From an uncultured Granulosicoccus sp. (GTDB taxonomy: Bacteria > Pseudomonadota > Gammaproteobacteria > Granulosicoccales > Granulosicoccaceae), in the NCBI GenBank assembly GCA_947499955.1, contig CANMQI010000002.1, forward strand, positions 62,001 to 126,000: a DNA stretch of 64,000 nt. The letters run 5' to 3'. Each line of letters begins with the position of its first letter. Within the stretch, counting starts at the first letter, position 1. Shown piece by piece: positions 33,482-41,233 of the stretch. A model generated the notes under the pieces. That model did no database searches. It was not told the DNA's origin and saw only the letters and a program-made list of their open reading frames with translations. A program made the translations under genes and the position numbers.

Positions 33482-34608
33482 TCAGAGAAAACGGAAACAC
33501 CATTCAGGATGCAGCAAGCATGAGTCAGAACCCAGATACCCTCGTCCAGCTGCAGGGCGTATCCAAACGTTTCGGATCGGTCGTTGCGCTCGACGATCTG
33601 GATATCGATATCAAGGCCGGTGAATTCGTGACCTTTCTGGGTCCGTCGGGTTGTGGCAAGTCCACCACCCTGAGAATCCTGGGCGGTTTCGAGAAGCCGG
33701 ATACCGGACGGGTGATTCTGGACGGCGAGGATGTGACTCGCTTGCCGCCCAACAAGCGCAAGGTGAACATGGTCTTCCAGGACTACGCCCTGTTTCCTCA
33801 CATGAGCGTTGCGCAGAACATCGACTTCGGTCTGGAGCTCAAGGGCATGAGCGTGTCGCAGATCGAAGCGCGGCGTCAGGAAGTCATGTCATTCCTGGAA
33901 CTGGATGAATTCGGTTCACGCTACCCGGATCAACTCTCTGGTGGGCAACGCCAGCGTGTGGCACTGGCCCGGGCTCTGGCTCCCGATCCGGCCTTGCTGC
34001 TGCTGGATGAGCCTCTGGGGGCTCTGGATGCCAAGCTGCGCTCACAGGTGCAGCAGGAGCTCAAGGCCATTCAGCGCCGCACCAATACCACCTTTTTCTT
34101 CGTGACCCACGATCAGGACGAAGCACTGACCATGTCCGATCGAATCGTCGTGATGAACGGTGGCAAGGTGGAGCAGGACGGTACGCCCGAGGATCTGTAC
34201 CTGCGTCCCGCCAGTCGGTTTGTGGCCGAGTTCATTGGGGAGACAAATCTCCTGAACGGCCATTGTCTGGGTATGGAAGGTGATGAGGTGGTCATCGACT
34301 GGCTCGGAACTCCGGTTCGCGCACGCGCCGGTGGTCTGCAGCCGATCAAGGGTTCGAAAGTGACCTGTTCCCTGCGTCTGGAGAAGCTGGGCTGCGTGCC
34401 GAGTCGTTCAGGCAGCGAGATGGGCATACCGGCACACATCGCCAACAAGGTATTCATGGGAAGTCGTACTGCGGTTACCGTCAGTGTCGACGCTGCGCCA
34501 GAGGTTCTGCTGCGCGCCTACGTGGATGCCGAGATGGCCATCGGCTCTGTGGGCGATGCGGTGCAGATTGACTGGGACAGCGCCAATCTTGCCTTGCTGC
34601 GCCAGTAG
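33478..34608 (+). CDS. Polyamine-type ABC ATPase (PotA-like)
   Basis: 376-aa ATPase: Walker A 'LGPSGCGKST' near residue 54, Q-loop 'VFQDYALFPHM', signature 'LSGGQRQRVALARAL', Walker B 'LLLLDEPLGALD', H-loop 'FVTHDQDEA', and a C-terminal TOBE regulatory domain (about 290-375). The frame starts with GTG 33478, which overlaps the permease stop; ATG 33520 with AGGA at 33506-33509 gives a more conserved start, so either is possible. Last gene of the importer. A short hairpin (34620-34640, 6-bp stem, no T-tract) follows and is not a convincing terminator. Confidence 0.93.
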   Translation: MIRENGNTIQDAASMSQNPDTLVQLQGVSKRFGSVVALDDLDIDIKAGEFVTFLGPSGCGKSTTLRILGGFEKPDTGRVILDGEDVTRLPPNKRKVNMVFQDYALFPHMSVAQNIDFGLELKGMSVSQIEARRQEVMSFLELDEFGSRYPDQLSGGQRQRVALARALAPDPALLLLDEPLGALDAKLRSQVQQELKAIQRRTNTTFFFVTHDQDEALTMSDRIVVMNGGKVEQDGTPEDLYLRPASRFVAEFIGETNLLNGHCLGMEGDEVVIDWLGTPVRARAGGLQPIKGSKVTCSLRLEKLGCVPSRSGSEMGIPAHIANKVFMGSRTAVTVSVDAAPEVLLRAYVDAEMAIGSVGDAVQIDWDSANLALLRQ

Positions 34609-34648
34609 CCTGTATTGTCCCTGTCGATACCGTTGACAGGAACAGTGA

Positions 34649-34867
34649 ATGTCGGTTAATGACAGAGGGGCGCCGAGCGCCCCGACGCATGAAATCATGA
34701 TGATCCAGGAAAGCATGAAGGTCGCCGGCTTCTACCGCGGAGAGGTCGATGGGCTGGCAGGCACGAGGACATTCTCGGCTGTGCGTGCCTACAAGAAAAA
34801 GAATCACATGCCGGTGAACAATCATCTGACCGATGAGTTCATCGACCATCTGCGGGAACATGCCTGA
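34649..34867 (+). CDS. Small peptidoglycan-binding-domain-like protein
   Basis: 72-aa protein made mostly of one PG_binding_1-like unit: 'IMMIQESMKVAGFYRGEVDGLAGTRTFSAVRAYKKKNHM' follows the pattern of a helix, 'G-Y-x-G-x-x-D-G' turn and second helix of that fold. There is no signal peptide, so either it acts in the cytosol or the domain has another role. AGGA at a good distance precedes the ATG. It stands alone between the ABC operon and the J-domain gene. Confidence 0.65.
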   Translation: MSVNDRGAPSAPTHEIMMIQESMKVAGFYRGEVDGLAGTRTFSAVRAYKKKNHMPVNNHLTDEFIDHLREHA

Positions 34868-35012
34868 GTCGGAAACCGGTTCATTGTCAGCGAGCCAGCC
34901 TGATCATGCCTGGACCGAAGCGGCCTTTTGCTGAACTCGGTAGCTGGTTGAATACACAGTAGTTGCTGTTCGCAGGTATTGGCAAGGCCACAAGCCTTGC
35001 CATACTCGCTGC

Positions 35013-36110
35013 ATGAATGACAGGGAAATTGCCGTGTGCCGGCGACAAGGGCACGCACGCAGGACGCGTTTTCAACAGCTGTGGTCGATGGTTGAGGCCA
35101 TGATCGATGAAAAGGCACAGCTGGAAGCCAGTCTGGAGCGATTGGTCAGGCGCCTGGAACACGATGTGCTGCCGGTGGAGCAGGCGCTGGCTGAGGTCTG
35201 CCGGCAGGCACTTGAGCGCCTTCTGCTGTTCTCCGAACGAAAGACCCTGAGCAGGAAACGGCGGATAGCGCTGACTCCCTGGATAGACGAGCTGCTGGAT
35301 GTTCTGCTGGATGTCGGTCATGTGGACGATGCCTTGCGCGATCGTTTTGCCAGGCACCATGCGGCTGTCCTGGACCTTGCCCTGAATCCGGATAGCGAGC
35401 TGTCCGCCTGGCATCAGCTGGAGAGGTTTCTTGAGCGGCGCGAGGCGCAGGAGGCGCGTTTCCGGCGCGAATTCCTGCACGCGACCGAACCCGTTGACGA
35501 AGAGCAAGCGCTCTCAGCCGGCAGTGATGATGTCGACTCAGGGCAGGGGGAGGACAACGGGACGTGGCGCTCAGCGAAGGATGGTGCGAAGAGCGCCTCG
35601 CAATCCGGTTCTGCGAGGCCAGGGTCAGACTGCCTTGACGATGCTGTATTCAAGAGGCTGTTTCGCCAGACAGCGGCTGCATTGCATCCGGACAAGGAAG
35701 CCGATATACACAGGCGTCAGGAGAAGCATGTATTGATGACTCGCTTGCTACAGGCTCGCAAGGATCATGACCTGATCACCCTGATGCAGTTGCATGAACG
35801 CTACGCGCAGACGCAAAGCCTGTTGAGTGGTGCCGATGAAAGGCAGCTGGAGGGTGTGCTCCTGCAACATCTGGTGGTGCTGCAGAAACAGAAGGATGCT
35901 CTGGCTGACACGTCCTGTCTGCATTACATGGCCTTCCACCGGTTTCATGATCGCGACACTGAGATTGTCGATGCCCGAATTGCTGACTATACGAGACGCC
36001 TGGAACAACGTCAGCAGGCATTGCAGGCATTTCTGAATGAGGTCAAAACCCTGAAGCAGCTGCGCTCACGTCTGCAGCCGGGGTATCGCTACCTGAGCAC
36101 GCTCTGGTAG
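35013..36110 (+). CDS. J-domain-containing protein
   Basis: 365-aa cytosolic protein of no named family that I recognise. A J-domain-like segment near residues 205-262 contains the diagnostic HPDK (225-228) in 'RLFRQTAAALHPDKEADIHRRQ', so it may recruit DnaK. The rest is charged and helical: long coiled-coil regions at about 20-140 and 270-360, with an acidic Ser/Gly linker at about 160-205. No zinc-finger or Gly/Phe region, hence a class C (DnaJC) type. The J-domain sits in the C-terminal half, which is uncommon. The ATG has no strong ribosome site. Confidence 0.75.
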   Translation: MNDREIAVCRRQGHARRTRFQQLWSMVEAMIDEKAQLEASLERLVRRLEHDVLPVEQALAEVCRQALERLLLFSERKTLSRKRRIALTPWIDELLDVLLDVGHVDDALRDRFARHHAAVLDLALNPDSELSAWHQLERFLERREAQEARFRREFLHATEPVDEEQALSAGSDDVDSGQGEDNGTWRSAKDGAKSASQSGSARPGSDCLDDAVFKRLFRQTAAALHPDKEADIHRRQEKHVLMTRLLQARKDHDLITLMQLHERYAQTQSLLSGADERQLEGVLLQHLVVLQKQKDALADTSCLHYMAFHRFHDRDTEIVDARIADYTRRLEQRQQALQAFLNEVKTLKQLRSRLQPGYRYLSTLW

Positions 36111-36132
36111 CGAAATCGGGGCTTGGCAGGGG

Positions 36133-36172
36133 TTGTCATGCACATGTCATGCAGTTGAAAAGCCACTGTCAC
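36133..36172 (+). promoter_or_regulatory. Candidate Pho box (three phased half-sites) before the sulfotransferase operon
   Basis: TTGTCAT (36133-36139), ATGTCAT (36144-36150) and CTGTCAC (36166-36172) start at offsets 0, 11 and 33, all multiples of the 11-bp Pho spacing. The first two match the CTGTCAT half-site in 6 of 7 bases and the third is exact. The following -10 is not clear. Start codon of the sulfotransferase follows at 36195. Confidence 0.4.
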
Positions 36173-36194
36173 AGGCAGGTGTCAGCCTTGCACA

Positions 36195-37460
36195 GTGATT
36201 GACAGTGGTAGGGCAGGATCAACGGATACGCAGGTGTCCGAGCTTGGTACAAGCAACCGTACTGCACAGACAGGCATCCTGTCCGCAGCTGCAGGGGGCG
36301 TGCGGTGCCTGATGGATTCCTGCCGGACACTCGGGCGTTGGCTCAGCCTGATTCGTCAGCTGCTCAAACCTTGCCTCTTTCCGGGGTGTCGGGTGTATCT
36401 GTTGCGTTGGGCGCTGCTTGTGCCGGGACTGCTGGTGTTGGCCGTCGTACAGATGGTCAATGCAACAGGCCTGTTACTGGACGAACTGTTGTTTCGTGGA
36501 TACCGACAGGTCAAGCTGCGTCGCCCGGTGTTCATCCTGGGTGTGCCACGCAGCGGAACCACTCACACTCATCATCTGTTGTCGACGAATCCGCGTTTCA
36601 CGACCGTGACACTGTGGGAGGCGTTGTTGGCTCCCAGTATCACCCAGCGACAGATTCTGACAAGACTGGCTCGCCTGGATCGGGGTTTTGGTGGGTTCGT
36701 GGCAGGCGTGGTGGGGTGTATCGAGCGGCGCCTGCAGAGTTCGCTGGATTCGGTGCATCCTACGGGGCTGTATGCCCCCGAAGAGGATTTTCTGCTGCTG
36801 ATGTCATCGCTGGATTGCTTTCTGCTGGTGCTGGTCTTTCCGGAGTGTGACTGGTTGTGGCATCTGGCCCGTGGAGACGATGCGTCACATCGAAAGCAGG
36901 CCAGACGAGTCATGCAACGTTACCGCAGGCTGCTGCAGAGGCATGTGTATTTCCACGGAGAGCATCATCAGATGCTGTCCAAGAATGCCTCGTTTGCAGG
37001 CCTGGCACAAACACTGGCTGATGAATTCCCCGATAGCGTGTTCGTTGTCTGCGAACGTGATGCGCAGATTGCCGTGCACTCCCAGTTGAGGAGTCTGGCC
37101 GATGTACGCCAGCGATGCTTCATCGACCGGGTGTGCCCGGAATTCGAATCGAATCTGCTTGAGACGCTGCATTTCTACTATCGAAACCTGGATGTTCTCA
37201 AACAGGCCCTGCCTGCGCAGCGCTGCGTCAGCCTTCCCTTGTGGCAGCTCTCGCAACAGCCGCGGCAGGCCATGCAGAGCATTCATGAGCAGCTCTCGCT
37301 CGGTTCCAGCGAAGCCTTGAATGAGGTACTGGACGCCCTGGAAGCCTCTCAGCCGGCACGACCCGGTACGAGAGAACCCGCGCAGCCGACGGCCCCTGGT
37401 GGGCAAGGTCCATTCGATCGATTTCAACCCTGGCGTCATGCGCCGGAGAGGCGCTTGTGA
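36195..37460 (+). CDS. Sulfotransferase-family protein (membrane-anchored)
   Basis: 421-aa protein with the PAPS-binding loop 'PVFILGVPRSGTTHTHHLL' (PRSGTT at about 118-123), an acidic 'PEEDFLLL' block and the 3'-phosphate-binding region 'VFVVCERDAQIAVHSQLRSL', as in Sulfotransfer_3. A hydrophobic segment before the domain ('LLRWALLVPGLLVLAVVQMV', about 76-95) suggests an inner-membrane anchor with the catalytic part in the cytosol. It begins at GTG 36195; ATG 36312 is an alternative. The stop overlaps the glycosyltransferase start (GTGA), so the two probably modify the same glycan or glycolipid. Confidence 0.85.
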   Translation: MIDSGRAGSTDTQVSELGTSNRTAQTGILSAAAGGVRCLMDSCRTLGRWLSLIRQLLKPCLFPGCRVYLLRWALLVPGLLVLAVVQMVNATGLLLDELLFRGYRQVKLRRPVFILGVPRSGTTHTHHLLSTNPRFTTVTLWEALLAPSITQRQILTRLARLDRGFGGFVAGVVGCIERRLQSSLDSVHPTGLYAPEEDFLLLMSSLDCFLLVLVFPECDWLWHLARGDDASHRKQARRVMQRYRRLLQRHVYFHGEHHQMLSKNASFAGLAQTLADEFPDSVFVVCERDAQIAVHSQLRSLADVRQRCFIDRVCPEFESNLLETLHFYYRNLDVLKQALPAQRCVSLPLWQLSQQPRQAMQSIHEQLSLGSSEALNEVLDALEASQPARPGTREPAQPTAPGGQGPFDRFQPWRHAPERRL

Positions 37461-38752
37461 CATCCGACAAGTTGTATCAACAGCGGCAAAGCACCATGAG
37501 CAATTCCACCCAGTCAGGCCTTCTTTCGAGGAACAGCGAAGAGCGATGTCCCTCAGTGTCAGAGCTGCCTGATTCACGGCTTTCCTTTCCCGACCCTGTG
37601 GAGCTGCATCCTCTGCAGGGGGGCCTTGCAGGGTCTCCGCTCAGAGTGGTTGTCCTGAGCGATGCGGAACCTGACAGAAACGGTGTCGGTTCCTATTACG
37701 CGGATCTCGTGGTACAGCTGCGTGAGCATGTGGAGAGTGCGGTACTGTTTCATCCGGGCAATCAGGCATCACCGGGTTATCGCTATCTGAGTGCACCGCT
37801 GCCGGGAGATCATACCCAGAGAATATCGGTTCCCAGGCCCGCTCATCTGTGGCGGGCGATCAGTCAGTTCCGGCCGACAGTCATCATCGTGCCGACACCG
37901 GGCCCCTTCGGCCTGGCAGGCCTGCTGATTGCCAGGAAACTGGATATTCCGTTGATTGTGGGCTTTCATACGCACTATGAAGCGCTGGCAACCTTGTACT
38001 GGCAGAACCGTTTCGGTCTCGTCTGCCAACGTTATCTGAACTGGTGTAACCGACTGCTGTTTCGCCATGGTGCCGCCGTGCTGGCCAATTCGCCGGACAT
38101 GCTGCGACAGGCAATGAATGGAGGCGCCCGGGCCGCCAGTCTGATGGGGACCTCGGTTCCGGATGACTTTGTCAGCCTGCCTGCGGTGCCGCTGAATCGC
38201 TGCGTGGAGCGTGTCCTGTTTGCCGGGCGACTGGCAGACGAGAAAAACCTGCCCGAGGTCGTGGAGGCAGCTCGCCTTCATCCTCATGTCCAGTTCACGA
38301 TTGCCGGAGAGGGGCCGTTGCGCCCCATGGTGGAAAAGGCTGCCCGAGAGCTGGACAATGTCCATTATCTGGGCTGGGTGGCACGCACCGAACTCCCCGG
38401 GTTGATGGATGCACATGATGTCCTGTTGCTGCCCTCCCGCGTGGAGTCATTCGGTACCGTGGCTCTGGAGGGCATGGCACGAGGGCGGCTGGTGATCGTA
38501 ACGGCAACTTGCGGTATCGCCGAATGGCCACAACTGGCGGATGCCCTGTTCATCGTGGCTGATGATGAAACACCTTCGCGTACCCTGCAGCGCCTGAGCG
38601 CACTGCAGCCTGAACTGCGGCAATCGATAGCGACACGAGCTCGGCAGCAGGCAGTCGATCTCAACGCGTGGAACATCGGCTCCTGGATGCAGACCTTGCG
38701 GCGCGTGCAGCGCGAGGCGGCACCAAGCCTGCCGGATGAGCTGGCGGCATGA
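37457..38752 (+). CDS. GT4-family glycosyltransferase
   Basis: 431-aa GT-B-fold glycosyltransferase. N-terminal domain: 'RVVVLSDAEPDRNGVGSYYADLV', 'TVIIVPTPGPFGLAGLLIARKL', 'IVGFHTHYEALATLYW'. C-terminal donor domain: 'RVLFAGRLADEKNLPEVVEAARL', 'FTIAGEGPLRPMVEKAA' and the E-x7-E motif in 'PSRVESFGTVALEGMARG'. The acceptor-side pattern recalls lipid-directed GT4 enzymes such as SqdX-like ones. Start GTG 37457 overlaps the sulfotransferase stop; ATG 37496 is possible. Its stop overlaps the DUF2334 gene. Confidence 0.9.
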   Translation: MTSDKLYQQRQSTMSNSTQSGLLSRNSEERCPSVSELPDSRLSFPDPVELHPLQGGLAGSPLRVVVLSDAEPDRNGVGSYYADLVVQLREHVESAVLFHPGNQASPGYRYLSAPLPGDHTQRISVPRPAHLWRAISQFRPTVIIVPTPGPFGLAGLLIARKLDIPLIVGFHTHYEALATLYWQNRFGLVCQRYLNWCNRLLFRHGAAVLANSPDMLRQAMNGGARAASLMGTSVPDDFVSLPAVPLNRCVERVLFAGRLADEKNLPEVVEAARLHPHVQFTIAGEGPLRPMVEKAARELDNVHYLGWVARTELPGLMDAHDVLLLPSRVESFGTVALEGMARGRLVIVTATCGIAEWPQLADALFIVADDETPSRTLQRLSALQPELRQSIATRARQQAVDLNAWNIGSWMQTLRRVQREAAPSLPDELAA

Positions 38753-39498
38753 AGCATCTGCGAGCCGAGCAGGCGGCGCTTGTCAGCATTCATGATGTCA
38801 TGCCCGAGACTCTGGGTGCGGTGCAAGCCTGTCTGGATGAGTGCTATCGACAGGATGTGCGCCGGGTGCACTTGCTGGTGGTGCCGGGGCGAGGCTGGTC
38901 GGCGGCGCAGTTGCAGCAACTGCGTACATGGGTCAGCGAAGGCTGTGTACTGGCAGGGCACGGCTGGTTGCATCACTGCGAGGCGATCGATCGTCCTTAT
39001 CACCGCCTGCATTCGGCATTGATGTCACGTAACGTGGCGGAGCATCTGGCACTCGATGCCGAGGGCATTGCCGCGCTGATGAAACGCTGTCATGACTGGT
39101 TTGCCATCAAGCAGCTGCCACAGCCCTGCCTGTACGTTCCCCCTGCGTGGGCCCTGGGCTGTATTGGCAGGCGCAGGCTACGGGCAACAGGTTTCGAGTT
39201 TGTCGAAACGGTGCGCGGCGTCAATGAGCTTCGCGCAGAGCAGTGGAAGCTGGGCCCGCTGCTGGGCTACGAAGCCGATACGCCACTGCGCAGTCGGGTG
39301 CTGAGCACCTGGAATCGTGCCAATCGACGGGCTGCTGTATTGCACGGTACCGTGCGTATCGGCATACACCCCCATGATCTTGAGCTGCCGCTGGGTGAGG
39401 AGTTGCGCTGTGATCTGGCGCAGTGCCAGCCGATCACGCTGCAGGAGGTCTTTGCCGCGCCGGTGGTACAGGCACTGAGGCAGCCCGAGAGTCGGTAA
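38749..39498 (+). CDS. DUF2334 polysaccharide-deacetylase-like protein
   Basis: 249-aa protein of the DUF2334 branch of the NodB-like deacetylase superfamily. Metal and catalytic motifs: 'LVSIHDVMPE' (His-Asp), 'LAGHGWLHH' (His-x3-His), 'YVPPAWAL' and 'RIGIHPHDLEL'. Deacetylates an N- or O-acetylated sugar in the family model. No signal peptide, so cytosolic like its two coupled neighbours. ATG 38749 overlaps the glycosyltransferase stop (ATGA). A 208-bp gap separates it from the HlyD-type gene that follows. Confidence 0.85.
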   Translation: MKHLRAEQAALVSIHDVMPETLGAVQACLDECYRQDVRRVHLLVVPGRGWSAAQLQQLRTWVSEGCVLAGHGWLHHCEAIDRPYHRLHSALMSRNVAEHLALDAEGIAALMKRCHDWFAIKQLPQPCLYVPPAWALGCIGRRRLRATGFEFVETVRGVNELRAEQWKLGPLLGYEADTPLRSRVLSTWNRANRRAAVLHGTVRIGIHPHDLELPLGEELRCDLAQCQPITLQEVFAAPVVQALRQPESR

Positions 39499-39706
39499 TC
39501 CGAATAAGCGCGGGAGGCCCACGGTTCGCGCGGCTGCCAGCGCAACCTCGGGATAGTGGCCACCTCGGCAGAGCGATCGCTTGTAACCCACTGCTACTGC
39601 TTCACATTGAAACACTGCAGGGACAGATACAGATCGTAAAAACTCTGCCGATATGACGTAGTGAGACTTTTCAACATGAGCTGTAGACCTCACTACCTGC
39701 CTATCC

Positions 39707-41233
39707 ATGAGTCCGTTACCCCAACCAGATATGGCATCGGCCCGGCGCTTGGCTGCCACGGGTGTTGATGCACGCCTGAAACCCGCTGCGAACGATGCGG
39801 GGGGCGGATCTGTGCCTGCGTCTTCCAGGCATCGACGCTTGATTGTCGAGTCGAAAACCGCTCTGTTTGCGCGTCGCCAGACCGTGGTATTGCAGGTGCT
39901 GGCGGATTTCAGCAGTGAGCGGCAACTGGACCGGGCGCTGGTAGCCACGGCCAATACCATCAAGAGTCAGCTGCAGTGCACGCGGGTATCGTTCGGACTG
40001 TATGTCAACAGGCGCCTGGAGATCGTGGCGGTGTCGCAGCAGGCCACGGTGGAGGGGCGCACCGGCGAAATCGAGCTGCTGCGAGCCACCATGCTCGAAT
40101 CCAGCGACAGGGATCAACTGCTGAGCTTCTCTGCCTCGCACAGCGGGGACTCCGATCTGCAGGCACATCGTTTGCTGGCGGCAGGTCGACAGGATCGGCA
40201 GGTAGTGACCGTACCCCTGTGCCATGAAGAACACGGTGTTGCCGTGCTTTGTCTGGAACGTGATTCTCCCATCGATATTGCACCGCTGACTCTGCAATTG
40301 ATTGCTCATGTTGCCAAGGTGCTTGCACCCCTGGTGGCGCTTCGTCAGGCGGCCGAGCGTAGCTTGCCCCGGCATGCCGGAGAGTCGGTGATGAAGGCGG
40401 TAGGTGTGAGTGTTGCCCCTCGCTACATGAAGCTGAAGCTGGGTGCCGTGTTGGCAGTGTGCGCACTGCTGGCCGCTGCCATGATCGAGGCGCCCTACCG
40501 GGTCAAGGCCAGTGCCGAACTCGTGCCGCTTGAACGGCGGGTCATATCGGCCCCGCGTGACGGGTATATCCAGTCTGTCGACAGTGGTGCAGGTGATCGG
40601 GTCAGCAGCGGTGATTCCCTGATGCAGCTGGACACCGGAGAACTACTGGTCGAGCAGTCTCGCTGGCAAAGTGAGCTGGCCAGTACCGCGACGCAATTGC
40701 GCTCGGCGATGGCGTCCGGTGATCGCCGCAAGATGGCCATGCTCAAGGCCGATGCGGACAAATCCCGGGCACAGCTGGAATTGCTGGATTCGAAACTGTT
40801 GCGTTCATCCGTACGTGCACCGGTATCCGGTGTCATCGTCAGTGGCGACCTGTCGCAGATGGTGGGGGCTCCCGTGAAACGAGGAGAAACCCTGATGGAG
40901 CTGGCTCCACCAGACGGTTATGAAGTACATCTGATGGTGGATGAGAAGGATATCAGCAGTATCTCGGTAGGAGATCATGGCCGCTTGTCACTGAAGGCCC
41001 TGCCGGGCGATGCGATTGATTTCACGATCACCGCCATACATCCGGTCGGCCTGCCGGAGAAGGGGAGCAACCGCTTTCGCGTCGAAGCCTCATTGATTCA
41101 ACCGGATGCGAACCTGCTGCCCGGTCAGACCGGGATCGGCAAGATCGAGACCGGTTCTGCCTCGTTGCTGTGGAACTGGACACATGAGTTCAGCGACTGG
41201 TTCCGGCACAAGCGCTGGGAGTGGTTCGGATGA
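39707..41233 (+). CDS. GAF-domain/HlyD fusion membrane adaptor
   Basis: 508-aa protein. A cytosolic GAF-like domain (about residues 55-215; 'VVLQVLADFSSERQLDRALVATANTIKSQL', 'VTVPLCHEEHGVAVLCLER') is followed by one transmembrane helix (about 243-262) and a periplasmic HlyD-type adaptor: 'RVISAPRDGYIQSVDSGAGDRVSSGDSLMQLD' (barrel-sandwich hybrid), a short coiled-coil pair, 'RAPVSGVIVSGDLSQMVGAPVKRGETLMELAP' and a beta-barrel end. A GAF sensor on an adaptor suggests the export complex responds to a cytosolic ligand. Stop overlaps the M50 gene by ATGA. First gene of the SecA-like/M50 set. Confidence 0.85.
   Translation: MSPLPQPDMASARRLAATGVDARLKPAANDAGGGSVPASSRHRRLIVESKTALFARRQTVVLQVLADFSSERQLDRALVATANTIKSQLQCTRVSFGLYVNRRLEIVAVSQQATVEGRTGEIELLRATMLESSDRDQLLSFSASHSGDSDLQAHRLLAAGRQDRQVVTVPLCHEEHGVAVLCLERDSPIDIAPLTLQLIAHVAKVLAPLVALRQAAERSLPRHAGESVMKAVGVSVAPRYMKLKLGAVLAVCALLAAAMIEAPYRVKASAELVPLERRVISAPRDGYIQSVDSGAGDRVSSGDSLMQLDTGELLVEQSRWQSELASTATQLRSAMASGDRRKMAMLKADADKSRAQLELLDSKLLRSSVRAPVSGVIVSGDLSQMVGAPVKRGETLMELAPPDGYEVHLMVDEKDISSISVGDHGRLSLKALPGDAIDFTITAIHPVGLPEKGSNRFRVEASLIQPDANLLPGQTGIGKIETGSASLLWNWTHEFSDWFRHKRWEWFG

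Noticed and set aside
34620..34640. Short hairpin CCTGTC/GACAGG after the PotA-like gene as a terminator
   Set aside because: Only a 6-bp stem with a 9-nt loop and no T-tract.
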